Part shown: piece by piece, positions 1-5,418 of the stretch
How positions within the stretch are numbered: the first letter of the stretch is position 1
Layout of the letters: every line of letters begins with the position of its first letter
Translations under genes and position numbers: made by a program
Notes under the pieces: generated by a model
Database searches by the model: none
The model's input: only the letters and a program-made list of their open reading frames with translations
Told to the model about the DNA's origin: nothing
NCBI GenBank assembly: GCA_002397345.1
Contig: DHAH01000147.1
Coordinates: forward strand, 297-5,755
Direction: 5' to 3'
Source: Clostridiales bacterium UBA4959
Lineage (GTDB): Bacteria; Bacillota; Clostridia; Oscillospirales; CAG-272
Length of the DNA: 5,459 nucleotides

Positions 1-1
1 C

Positions 2-391
2 AGCGGCGCGGGCGGCCAGCACGTCAACAAAACCGAATCGGCGGTAAGGCTCCTGCATAAGCCGACCGGTATGGTGATCGAGTGTCAGGACGAGCGCAGC
101 CAGTTTAAGAACCGCGATAAGGCAATGAAACTGCTCAAGACGCGGTTATACGACATGAAACGCCGCGAGCAGAGCGAAAAAATCTCGTCCCAGCGGCGCA
201 GTCAGGTCGGTACGGGCGATCGCAGCGAACGTATCCGCACCTACAACTTCCCGCAGGGGCGCATCACCGACCACCGCATCGGCTACACCGTCTACACGCT
301 CGACGCGTTTTTGGACGGCGATCTGAACGCGCTCATCGACGCGCTCACCGCCGCCGATACCGCCGAACGCCTGCAAAATCAGGAAGTATAA
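2..391 (+). CDS. prfA: Peptide chain release factor 1, C-terminal part (5' end outside window)
   Basis: Class I release factor that reads UAA and UAG stop codons in the ribosomal A site and triggers hydrolysis of peptidyl-tRNA. The reading frame is open from base 2 and enters at the catalytic loop SGAGGQHVN; the GGQ triplet, whose Gln is the methylation target of PrmC in this family, is at bases 11-19. Downstream hallmarks are [12 protein letters not shown], then [18 protein letters not shown] and ITDHRIG, all typical of bacterial RF1/RF2 domain 3-4. The tail is RF1-like and ends normally at TAA 389-391. The stop-codon recognition motif (PxT in RF1, SPF in RF2) lies upstream of the window, so RF1 rather than RF2 rests on overall similarity of the C-terminal part. 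About two thirds of the gene is missing. The next gene is tsaC; in Bacillus-type genomes prfA and the tsaC homologue are also in one neighbourhood, usually with prmC between them. No prmC lies between them here. Confidence 0.95.
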   Translation, partial: SGAGGQHVNKTESAVRLLHKPTGMVIECQDERSQFKNRDKAMKLLKTRLYDMKRREQSEKISSQRRSQVGTGDRSERIRTYNFPQGRITDHRIGYTVYTLDAFLDGDLNALIDALTAADTAERLQNQEV

Positions 392-392
392 G

Positions 393-456
393 ACGGGGGA
401 ACGGGGAACGAGAGATACGCTGGGGGATTTTTTAAGGAAAAATCCCCCAGACCCCC
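393..456 (+). repeat. Intergenic hairpin repeat, copy A (possible prfA terminator)
   Basis: A G-rich lead containing two ACGGGG-type units precedes a perfect 13-bp inverted repeat: arms 420-432 (CTGGGGGATTTTT) and 438-450, with a 5-base loop TAAGG. CAGACCCCC follows. A second element with the same lead and the same layout lies after the topoisomerase gene at 5234-5290, so this is a repeated unit and not a one-off hairpin. It starts right after the prfA stop, which would suit transcript-end formation or mRNA stabilisation, but no clean T-run follows the 3' arm (only CCTTTT at 462-467), so a classical Rho-independent terminator is not shown. Repeat status is directly visible; function is inference. 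Confidence 0.75.
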
Positions 457-481
457 TTAAACCTTTTAAATAAATTACAAC

Positions 482-1513
482 ATGCATACTTTATTAATCA
501 CTGAACCTAATACAATAAACATCGCGCGCGCGGGTGAAATTTTACGCTCGGGCGGGCTGGTCGCTTTCCCGACCGAAACGGTCTACGGGTTGGGCGCGGA
601 CGCGCTCGACGGCGGCGCCGCGTCAAAAATTTTTGCGGCGAAAGGCCGGCCGTCGGACAACCCGCTGATCGTTCACCTCGCGTCGCCCTCCGACGCGGAA
701 CAATACTGCCATACAAGCGAGCTGTTTTACCGGCTCGCGGAGCGGTTCATGCCCGGACCGCTGACTGTCGTACTGCCCAAACGCGATATAATCCCGGGAG
801 CCGTGACCGGCGGGCTGAATTCTGTGGCTATCCGTGTGCCGTCGCACCCGGTCGCGCACGCGCTGATCGAAACGGCGGGCGTACCTGTCGCCGCGCCGTC
901 TGCGAACCTGTCGGGTCGTCCCAGTCCGACGACCGCGCGCCATGTGATCGAGGACATGTACGGGCGCGCCGACTGTATCATCGCGGCGGGCGACTGCGAC
1001 TTCGGCGTTGAATCGACTGTGGTGAAGCTCGAGGGTGAGGGCGTCACGCTGCTCCGTCCCGGCGCTGTCACGCCCGAGATGCTTGCAAAGGTTTGTCAGG
1101 TTGAATTATCCGAAACACTCAACAAATCGGTCGGAGCGGGGATAACTCCCGAATCGCCGGGTATGAAATATCGCCACTACGCGCCCGACGCGCCGATGTA
1201 TATAATCGACGGCTCCGACGAAGCCGTCCTCGCTTATTTAAAAGATAAAACCGACTGTGCGGTGATATGCTTCGACAGCGATACCGCGCTGCTGCGGCGC
1301 ACGAACGCATATTCGCTTGGCGGCAAGGACGACAGCGCATCGCACGCGCGCCGGCTGTTCGCCGTGCTCAACGATATAAACAGCTCGAATGGCGTGACCG
1401 CCATCTACGCGCGCATGACGCCTAAAGAAGGCGTGGGGCTTGCGGTGTTCAACCGCCTTATTAAAGCGGCGGGGTATAACGTGATACGGCTGGATAATCA
1501 CGGTGATGAATGA
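482..1513 (+). CDS. tsaC: Threonylcarbamoyl-AMP synthase, long Sua5 form
   Basis: Makes threonylcarbamoyl-AMP from threonine, bicarbonate and ATP, the first step of the t6A37 modification of ANN-decoding tRNAs; the TsaB/TsaD/TsaE system then transfers the group. The YrdC domain spans about residues 13-200: VAFPTETVYGLGADA (27-41), the KGR...SDNPL nucleotide/threonine site (54-62), PGPLTVVLP (91-99), AIRVPSHP (116-123) and the SAN loop (140-142). The linker SPGMKYRHYAPDAP (225-238) and a C-terminal Sua5 domain ending GVGLAVFNRLIKAAGYNV are the marks of the long Sua5/YwlC type; 343 residues is normal for it. ATG 482 is the only sensible start, because in-frame TAA codons lie at 458-460 and 467-469. 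No Shine-Dalgarno site is visible before it (AT-rich AAATAAATTACAAC), which is unusual in this window. tsaC, sua5 and ywlC are names used for the same function. Confidence 0.96.
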   Translation: MHTLLITEPNTINIARAGEILRSGGLVAFPTETVYGLGADALDGGAASKIFAAKGRPSDNPLIVHLASPSDAEQYCHTSELFYRLAERFMPGPLTVVLPKRDIIPGAVTGGLNSVAIRVPSHPVAHALIETAGVPVAAPSANLSGRPSPTTARHVIEDMYGRADCIIAAGDCDFGVESTVVKLEGEGVTLLRPGAVTPEMLAKVCQVELSETLNKSVGAGITPESPGMKYRHYAPDAPMYIIDGSDEAVLAYLKDKTDCAVICFDSDTALLRRTNAYSLGGKDDSASHARRLFAVLNDINSSNGVTAIYARMTPKEGVGLAVFNRLIKAAGYNVIRLDNHGDE

Positions 1514-1536
1514 TCTTGAAGATATTCATTTTGTTT
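1506..1536 (+). terminator. Weak Rho-independent terminator candidate after tsaC
   Basis: The arms ATGAAT (1506-1511) plus ATCT (1513-1516) pair with AGAT (1520-1523) plus ATTCAT (1524-1529), leaving one bulged G at 1512 and a TGA loop. A T-rich stretch TTTTGTTT follows. The stem is AT-rich and begins inside the last codons of tsaC, so it would be weak. It would separate tsaC transcription from the independently promoted gene downstream. Confidence 0.4.
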
Positions 1537-1584
1537 AAGTATGATAAACAATAAATCCCATGTTTGCGAATGACGGTTCGTGTT

Positions 1585-1629
1585 TCACTTGACACTGTAA
1601 GTGATTATGTTATAATATAACAATCACTT
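1585..1629 (+). promoter_or_regulatory. Nested inverted repeats over the promoter (putative operator)
   Basis: Three copies of one 6-base half-site are visible: TCACTT at 1585-1590, its complement AAGTGA at 1599-1604, and TCACTT at 1624-1629. The first pair frames the -35 box with ACA-C-TGT in the middle (1592-1598). The second pair extends to AAGTGATT (1599-1606) and AATCACTT (1622-1629) and encloses a perfect 13-base palindrome GTTATAATATAAC (1609-1621) that contains the -10 box. A dimeric repressor bound here would block RNA polymerase. The arrangement resembles TetR-type operators, but no regulator gene is in the window, so it would act in trans. The symmetry is seen; the operator role is inferred. 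Confidence 0.55.
1589..1616 (+). promoter_or_regulatory. Consensus sigma-A promoter for the 1650-2693 gene
   Basis: The -35 box TTGACA (1589-1594) and -10 box TATAAT (1611-1616) both match the consensus 6/6 with a 16-bp spacer. TGT directly before the -10 box (1608-1610) also gives an extended -10. Transcription should start near 1623, leaving a leader of about 26 bases to the ATG at 1650. Such an ideal promoter is normally either constitutively strong or held down by a repressor; the overlapping inverted repeats favour the latter. Confidence 0.88.
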
Positions 1630-1636
1630 TATAAAC

Positions 1637-1642
1637 AAGGAG
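1637..1642 (+). promoter_or_regulatory. Strong ribosome binding site fixing the start at 1650
   Basis: AAGGAG with a 7-base spacer to ATG 1650. It settles this ATG as the start over the in-frame ATG at 1665 (Met6). Confidence 0.85.
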
Positions 1643-1649
1643 CACAACG

Positions 1650-2693
1650 ATGTATAACAAAAACATGCTTGCAAATATCCGCCCACTGATTGAAGGTATG
1701 AAAGGACACAATTACGCCCTGCCCGACTGTGTTAAATACATTATGGAGCACGTGGGTGCGCATGAAAAACTTGATTTTTGGACTATTGCCGCGATAACAG
1801 GCGACGCAGTCGCGCAGGTATATAACCATAACGTCACCACAAGCTGCGAATACTGTATCTCAGGCTATCTGTCTGGACCCGAGCTTATCTCGCACGTTTT
1901 TGGAACGCTCGGTTATGACCACGAATACGCCGCTGCCGGTCAGATTGCAGCCGACAAGGCGCGCTATACGCGTATAATAACCGAATACATAGACAACAAT
2001 GTACCGGTAATTGTGATAACGAATCTTAACGACATCCCCGCGTGGGAATCAGACGTCGGAACACATTGTCTTATCGTGGGGTATGAAAACTGCGGGGAAA
2101 TATTAAAGCTGCTTGTTGGCGATATGCACACAATCGATTATAATATAAATGAAGGCAAGCTCGATTTGGTTTTCGTCGGTGAAAAGCGGCGCGAAGTGGG
2201 GCTTGAGGAGATATATAAAAATATTATCAAAAAAATGCCGTACTGGTTGACCCTGCCCGAGAGGAACGGCATGTTTTTTGGCGCAGCGGCGTATAGAATG
2301 TGGGCGGACGACATCGAGAGTGGCAGATTTGTTAATGAAGCACTCCCAATGTGGGAAAATTACGGCGTTTACGTCTGCAACCTTGCTACAAGCGGCGGTG
2401 AGCCGACTTATATATTCAAAAAACTCGCCGATCTGAACCCTGCTTATAAAGAACTTGCGCTGTACGGAGAAAGAATACAGACTTTATTACCCGCTGAGTC
2501 ACCTACAGGCGGCAGAAACCTATTGTGGATAAAATTGGACGAATTGGGCGGCGGCATGGACATGAGCGTTGTAAAAGCCACCATGCGCGACAAAGAAAAG
2601 CGCACAAAAGTCGCCGACGCTCTCCGCGACTACGCAAAGCGGCTCGACGAAGCGCTGGTACTTATACAGGAAAGCGCGAAAATAATAGAGTAA
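1650..2693 (+). CDS. Uncharacterised protein with possible C39/BtrH-like cysteine-hydrolase fold
   Basis: Soluble 347-residue protein; no signal peptide or membrane segment is seen. I do not know an assigned function. The N-terminal half has the order of a papain-like C39/BtrH_N core: a Cys near the start of a helix (YALPDCVKYIMEHVG, Cys27), a hydrophobic segment (DFWTIAAITGD, 42-52), then GTHCLIVGYEN with His139, and LLVGDM with Asp158, spaced as the His and Asp of C39 domains are. A CEYC motif is at 66-69. The C-terminal half (about 185-347) is mostly helical by eye, with MPYWLTLPERNGMFFGAAAYRMWADDIESG and an ending ALRDYAKRLDEALVLIQESAKI. BtrH acts as an acyltransferase and C39 domains as proteases, so hydrolysis, transfer or a dead enzyme are all open. 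The gene has its own strong promoter, is more A+T-rich than tsaC (two sampled lines are 45-47% G+C), and lies 46 bases before hicB with no terminator between, so the two are probably co-transcribed. Confidence 0.8.
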   Translation: MYNKNMLANIRPLIEGMKGHNYALPDCVKYIMEHVGAHEKLDFWTIAAITGDAVAQVYNHNVTTSCEYCISGYLSGPELISHVFGTLGYDHEYAAAGQIAADKARYTRIITEYIDNNVPVIVITNLNDIPAWESDVGTHCLIVGYENCGEILKLLVGDMHTIDYNINEGKLDLVFVGEKRREVGLEEIYKNIIKKMPYWLTLPERNGMFFGAAAYRMWADDIESGRFVNEALPMWENYGVYVCNLATSGGEPTYIFKKLADLNPAYKELALYGERIQTLLPAESPTGGRNLLWIKLDELGGGMDMSVVKATMRDKEKRTKVADALRDYAKRLDEALVLIQESAKIIE

Positions 2694-2727
2694 AAGCGGT
2701 GTTAATAGAAAAATACGATTTAAAAAT

Positions 2728-2732
2728 GGAGG
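2728..2732 (+). promoter_or_regulatory. Ribosome binding site supporting a GTG start
   Basis: GGAGG with a 7-base spacer to GTG 2740. It decides for the GTG start of the HicB-like gene; no ATG is available near it in frame. Confidence 0.75.
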
Positions 2733-2739
2733 AATAATT

Positions 2740-2958
2740 GTGAAGGACTATCACATCAATATTTTTTACAGTAATGATGACGAAGGTTACATTGCGGATA
2801 TTCCGGATTTAAAAAATTGCAGCGCGGATGGAAAAACGCAGAATGAAACACTCGAACAGGTTTTAATTGCACAAAAATTATGGCTCGAAGAAGCGCGGAG
2901 CAGCAATATTCCAATTCCGGAGCCAAAATATAAACCGATGATATATAAAGTGGTATAA
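2740..2958 (+). CDS. Short HicB-like protein (type II antitoxin family), no HicA partner seen
   Basis: 72 residues starting at GTG. The HicB fold signature is clear: FYSNDDEGYIADIPDLKNCSADG (split here as residues 9-20 and 21-31), then a helix with TLEQVLIAQKLWLEEARSS (37-55) and the typical IPIPEP exit (57-62). In HicAB systems HicB binds and neutralises the mRNA-cleaving HicA toxin and, when it carries a C-terminal ribbon-helix-helix or HTH domain, represses its own operon. Here the protein stops soon after IPIPEP, so the DNA-binding domain is missing; this is the short stand-alone form. No HicA-like gene lies on either side: the upstream neighbour is the 347-residue protein and the downstream one a topoisomerase. 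Its base composition is low (82 G+C of 219, about 37%), unlike tsaC, which suggests transfer. Family call is firm; antitoxin activity is unproven. Confidence 0.85.
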   Translation: MKDYHINIFYSNDDEGYIADIPDLKNCSADGKTQNETLEQVLIAQKLWLEEARSSNIPIPEPKYKPMIYKVV

Positions 2959-2959
2959 T
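2951..2959 (+). promoter_or_regulatory. Extended -10 promoter candidate over the hicB stop codon
   Basis: TGG followed by a perfect TATAAT (2954-2959) spans the last codons and stop of the HicB-like gene (GTG GTA TAA T). The -35 region at 17 bp (TAAACC, 2931-2936) is poor, but an extended -10 can work without one. Transcription would start near 2966 and give a leader of about 35 bases to the topoisomerase gene. A second TATAAT at 2978-2983 has neither TGn nor a -35 box. Confidence 0.4.
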
Positions 2960-3000
2960 GCTTAAAAAGACATTATCTATAATAACGGAGTAATTATTCA

Positions 3001-5223
3001 ATGCCCAAAAAACCTACGCCGCCTCCGGTGCAGCACGCGGAGATCATTGCCCAGCCGATAACCGAAACGATAATTAAAAACTACATGCCCTACACGATGA
3101 GCGTCATTGTGTCGCGCGCTATCCCGGAGATCGACGGGTTCAAACCGTCACACCGAAAACTGCTTTACACCATGTATAAAATGGGGCTGCTCAACGGTCC
3201 GCGTACCAAAAGCACAAATGTTGTGGGTCAGACCATGAAGCTGAATCCGCACGGCGATTCGGCTATTTATGAAACGCTGGTGCGGCTCACGCGCGGCAAC
3301 GAGGCGCTGCTTCACCCGTTTATCGACTCGAAGGGCACTTTTGGCAAACATTACAGCACCGACATGGACTGTGCCGCTTCGCGTTATACCGAGGTGAAGC
3401 TGGACAAGCTTTGCGAGGAGATCTTCGAGGGCATCGACCGCGACTCTGTCGAGTTTATTGACAACTATGACTCTACGCAGAAAGAGCCGGTACTTCTGCC
3501 CACGGCTTTCCCGAACATACTCGTTTCACCCAACCTCGGCGTAGCGGTCGGAATGGCAAGCTCGATCTGCTCGTTCAACCTTGCGGAGATATGCGACGGC
3601 ACTATCGCGCTGATGAAAAACCCCGGGCTGACCGAAGACGAGCTGCTCGGCATTGTCGTCGCGCCCGATTTTCCCAGCGGCGCGAATCTGATATACGACC
3701 GCGCGAGCCTGCGCGAGATATACCGCACGGGCAGCGGGGGCGTGCGTCTGCGCGCGCGCTGGAATTATGACAAGAAAAACAACTGTATCGAGATAGTGCA
3801 GATACCTTATTCAACCTCGCTGGAGGTTATCATGAAGCGGCTGACCCTACTGGTCAAGGAAGGGAAGCTCAAAGAGATCACCGATTTCCGCGACGAGATT
3901 GACATAAGCGGTTTCAGACTGACGCTCGATTTACGCCGCGATGTCGATCCGGACAAGCTGATGACAAAGCTTTACAAGTTAACGCCGCTCGAAGACAACT
4001 TCGACTGCAATTTCAACCTGCTTATCGTAGGTGTGCCGCGTCAGCTCGGCGTTATCGGTATATTGAGCGAATGGATAAGCTTCCGGCTTAACTGTCTGCG
4101 GCGGGAGTATACGTTCACGCTTAATCAAAAGCGCGAGAAGCTGCATCTGCTGCTCGGTCTTTCCAAAATCCTGCTCGACATTGACCTTGCAATCTCGATA
4201 ATCCGCGGCACGAAAGCCGAAAAAGAAGTTATACCGAACCTGATGGACGGCTTTTCCATCGACGAGCCGCAGGCGGAGTTTGTGGCTGAAATCAAGCTGC
4301 GCCACCTCAACCGCGAATATATAATAAACCGAACAAAAGAAATCGAGAGCCTGCAAAAAGAGATCGAGGAGCTGGAATCGATCATCGGCAGCGAAACGAA
4401 GCTCAAGTCGGTGATAGCGAGCCAACTGCGCGGGATTAAAACGAAATACGGTCAGCCCCGGCGCACACAGCTCATCTCGCCAGAAGAAATCGTCGAATAT
4501 AACGAGGAAGAATTCGTCGAGGACTATAATGTGCGCCTGATTTTAACGCAGGAGGGCTATTTCAAAAAGATCACGCTGCTCTCGCTGCGTGGCAATGACG
4601 AGCAGAAATTCAAAGAGGGCGACGCCATTCGGACTGCTCAGGACGCGACGAACACCGCCGAGCTGATTTTCTTCACCGATAAAGCGCAGGCGTATAAAGC
4701 GAAAGTCAGTGACTTCGACGCGATAAAAGCGTCTGCGCTGGGCGATTTTATCCCCGCCAAGCTCGAGTTTGACGAAGGCGAACGCGTTATGGCAATGCAG
4801 TGCTTCGGTAAAAACGAGTCGCCAGATAAAAACTGGGTATTCATATTTGAGAACGGAAAGGGCGTGCGCGTTCCGGCGTCGGCATATGAAACGAAAACCA
4901 ACCGCCGCAGGCTGACCGGCGCGTATTCGGGCACCAGCCCGATTATTGCCATCTATTACGAGGACGAGCCGTTTGATCTGCTGCTCATCTCCTCGCAGGA
5001 GAGGGGCATACTTATCAACACCGCTCTGATACCCGAAAAAACCACGCGCACGGCGGTGGGCGTCCAGCTTTTTACCCTCAAAAAGGACCACAAAATCACC
5101 GCGGCGCTGCGCGACCACAGCAGCTACCCCTCGGCGGCGAAATACCGCAAAATTAAGCTGCCCGCGACCGGCGTCACGCTCGAGGAATACGACGTCGAAA
5201 AGCAGCAGGTCAAATTGATATAA
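3001..5223 (+). CDS. Type IIA topoisomerase subunit A (GyrA/ParC family, ParC-like)
   Basis: DNA-cleaving subunit of an ATP-dependent type II topoisomerase; it needs a GyrB/ParE-type ATPase partner. Domain order: breakage-reunion winged helix and tower (about 20-430), coiled-coil arm (436-480, ending IKTKYGQPRRTQLI), then a beta-pinwheel-like C-terminal part (about 505-740). The catalytic Tyr is Tyr129 in AASRYTE, with Arg128 before it. The drug-binding region reads NPHGDSAIYET, with Ser87 and Glu91 at the places of E. coli GyrA Ser83/Asp87; Ser plus Glu is the ParC-type pair. At 740 residues it is close to ParC and far shorter than GyrA (about 875 in E. coli), and no GyrA box (QRRGGKG) is visible, only a loose NRRRLTGAYSG at about 636-646. 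This points to relaxation/decatenation rather than supercoiling. It matches the extra GyrA-like subunit found in many Clostridia beside true gyrase. The start ATG has CGGAG 10 bases upstream. No partner ATPase gene is next to it in the window, so I give no symbol; parC would be the nearest name. Confidence 0.93.
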   Translation: MPKKPTPPPVQHAEIIAQPITETIIKNYMPYTMSVIVSRAIPEIDGFKPSHRKLLYTMYKMGLLNGPRTKSTNVVGQTMKLNPHGDSAIYETLVRLTRGNEALLHPFIDSKGTFGKHYSTDMDCAASRYTEVKLDKLCEEIFEGIDRDSVEFIDNYDSTQKEPVLLPTAFPNILVSPNLGVAVGMASSICSFNLAEICDGTIALMKNPGLTEDELLGIVVAPDFPSGANLIYDRASLREIYRTGSGGVRLRARWNYDKKNNCIEIVQIPYSTSLEVIMKRLTLLVKEGKLKEITDFRDEIDISGFRLTLDLRRDVDPDKLMTKLYKLTPLEDNFDCNFNLLIVGVPRQLGVIGILSEWISFRLNCLRREYTFTLNQKREKLHLLLGLSKILLDIDLAISIIRGTKAEKEVIPNLMDGFSIDEPQAEFVAEIKLRHLNREYIINRTKEIESLQKEIEELESIIGSETKLKSVIASQLRGIKTKYGQPRRTQLISPEEIVEYNEEEFVEDYNVRLILTQEGYFKKITLLSLRGNDEQKFKEGDAIRTAQDATNTAELIFFTDKAQAYKAKVSDFDAIKASALGDFIPAKLEFDEGERVMAMQCFGKNESPDKNWVFIFENGKGVRVPASAYETKTNRRRLTGAYSGTSPIIAIYYEDEPFDLLLISSQERGILINTALIPEKTTRTAVGVQLFTLKKDHKITAALRDHSSYPSAAKYRKIKLPATGVTLEEYDVEKQQVKLI

Positions 5224-5233
5224 ACGCGGGGAT

Positions 5234-5290
5234 ACGGGGAACGGGGAACGGAGAATACGCTGGGGGTGGTAAGACCACCCCCAAACCCCC
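5234..5290 (+). repeat. Intergenic hairpin repeat, copy B (possible topoisomerase terminator)
   Basis: Second copy of the element at 393-456. Bases 5236-5266 align without gaps to 396-426 with 27 of 31 identical, all four differences lying in one GAGA/AGAG block. The hairpin has 10-bp arms TGGGGGTGGT (5261-5270) and ACCACCCCCA (5274-5283) with an AAG loop, followed by CCCCCAAACCCCC overlapping the 3' arm and tail (5278-5290). The inner stem (TGGT/ACCA) differs completely from copy A (ATTTTT/AAAAAT), yet pairing is kept. There is no T-run, so a standard terminator is not shown. Confidence 0.75.
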
Positions 5291-5313
5291 GCAAACAAAA
5301 GGATTATCGCAAC

Positions 5314-5342
5314 AATGTAGGGAGCGACGCCCCCGTCGCTCC
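5314..5342. repeat. Palindromic intergenic hairpin
   Basis: AATGTAG is followed by a 9-bp GC-rich inverted repeat, GGAGCGACG (5321-5329) and CGTCGCTCC (5334-5342), with a CCCC loop. It resembles, from memory, GTAGGGGCGA-type palindromes that are scattered between genes in Clostridia; only one copy lies here, so dispersal is not shown by this window. Confidence 0.55.
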
Positions 5343-5377
5343 GTTCGTCGTTTTAACACGCTCCGTTCGTCGTTTTT
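5337..5377 (+). repeat. Two tandem 18-base repeats, 22-bp period, each ending in a T-run
   Basis: The unit CGCTCCGTTCGTCGTTTT is present exactly at 5337-5354 and again at 5359-5376, with AACA between. The first copy begins inside the 3' arm of the preceding hairpin, so the CGCTCC of either copy could pair with GGAGCG at 5321-5326. Each T-run lies 3' of GC-rich sequence, giving a possible tandem termination region for the topoisomerase transcript. Duplication is seen; function is inferred. Confidence 0.7.
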
Positions 5378-5389
5378 ACATTTTATCTA

Positions 5390-5418
5390 TAGAAATTACT
5401 ATCCGGGCATGATATAAT
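5390..5418 (+). promoter_or_regulatory. Extended -10 promoter reading out of the window
   Basis: TGA plus a perfect TATAAT (5413-5418), with TAGAAA (4 of 6 to TTGACA) at 5390-5395 and a 17-bp spacer. Transcription would start near 5425 and run into an AT-rich then G-rich stretch up to the window end. No start codon with a ribosome site is seen in the remaining 35 bases, so the target gene is beyond the window. Confidence 0.5.

Noticed and set aside
392..457. In-frame extension of prfA by 22 codons if its TAA were read through, in the same frame as tsaC
   Set aside because: The extension comes wholly from the intergenic repeat and ends at TAA 458-460; RF1 genes normally stop where this one does, and nothing suggests recoding.
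392..481. Riboswitch or T-box leader before tsaC
   Set aside because: The gap is only 90 bases, holds a repeat hairpin, and shows no conserved aptamer or T-box motif.
146..487. 113-codon - strand frame across the prfA end and hairpin repeat
   Set aside because: Antisense to clear RF1 sequence; part of its translation comes from the repeat element.
2139..2144. TATAAT inside the 347-residue gene as an internal promoter
   Set aside because: No matching -35 box or TGn is present, and such AT-rich hexamers occur by chance in this A+T-richer gene.
2525..2737. 70-codon + strand frame ending just before hicB, considered as a HicA toxin
   Set aside because: Most of it overlaps the 1650-2693 gene in another frame, the translation is Arg/Lys/His-rich by frame effect, no HicA motif is seen, and the GTG at 2699 that could start a short tail has no ribosome site.
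3979..4425. 148-codon open frame on the - strand
   Set aside because: Antisense to the conserved tower and coiled-coil part of the topoisomerase; no ribosome site or family resemblance.
4543..5298. 251-codon open frame on the - strand
   Set aside because: It lies antisense to the well-supported C-terminal domain of the topoisomerase, runs through the repeat after it, has low-complexity Arg/Phe-rich translation and no recognisable family motif.
5337..5377. Tandem repeats considered as the start of a CRISPR array
   Set aside because: Only two units of 18 bases with a 4-base gap; there is no spacer-sized interval and no cas gene.
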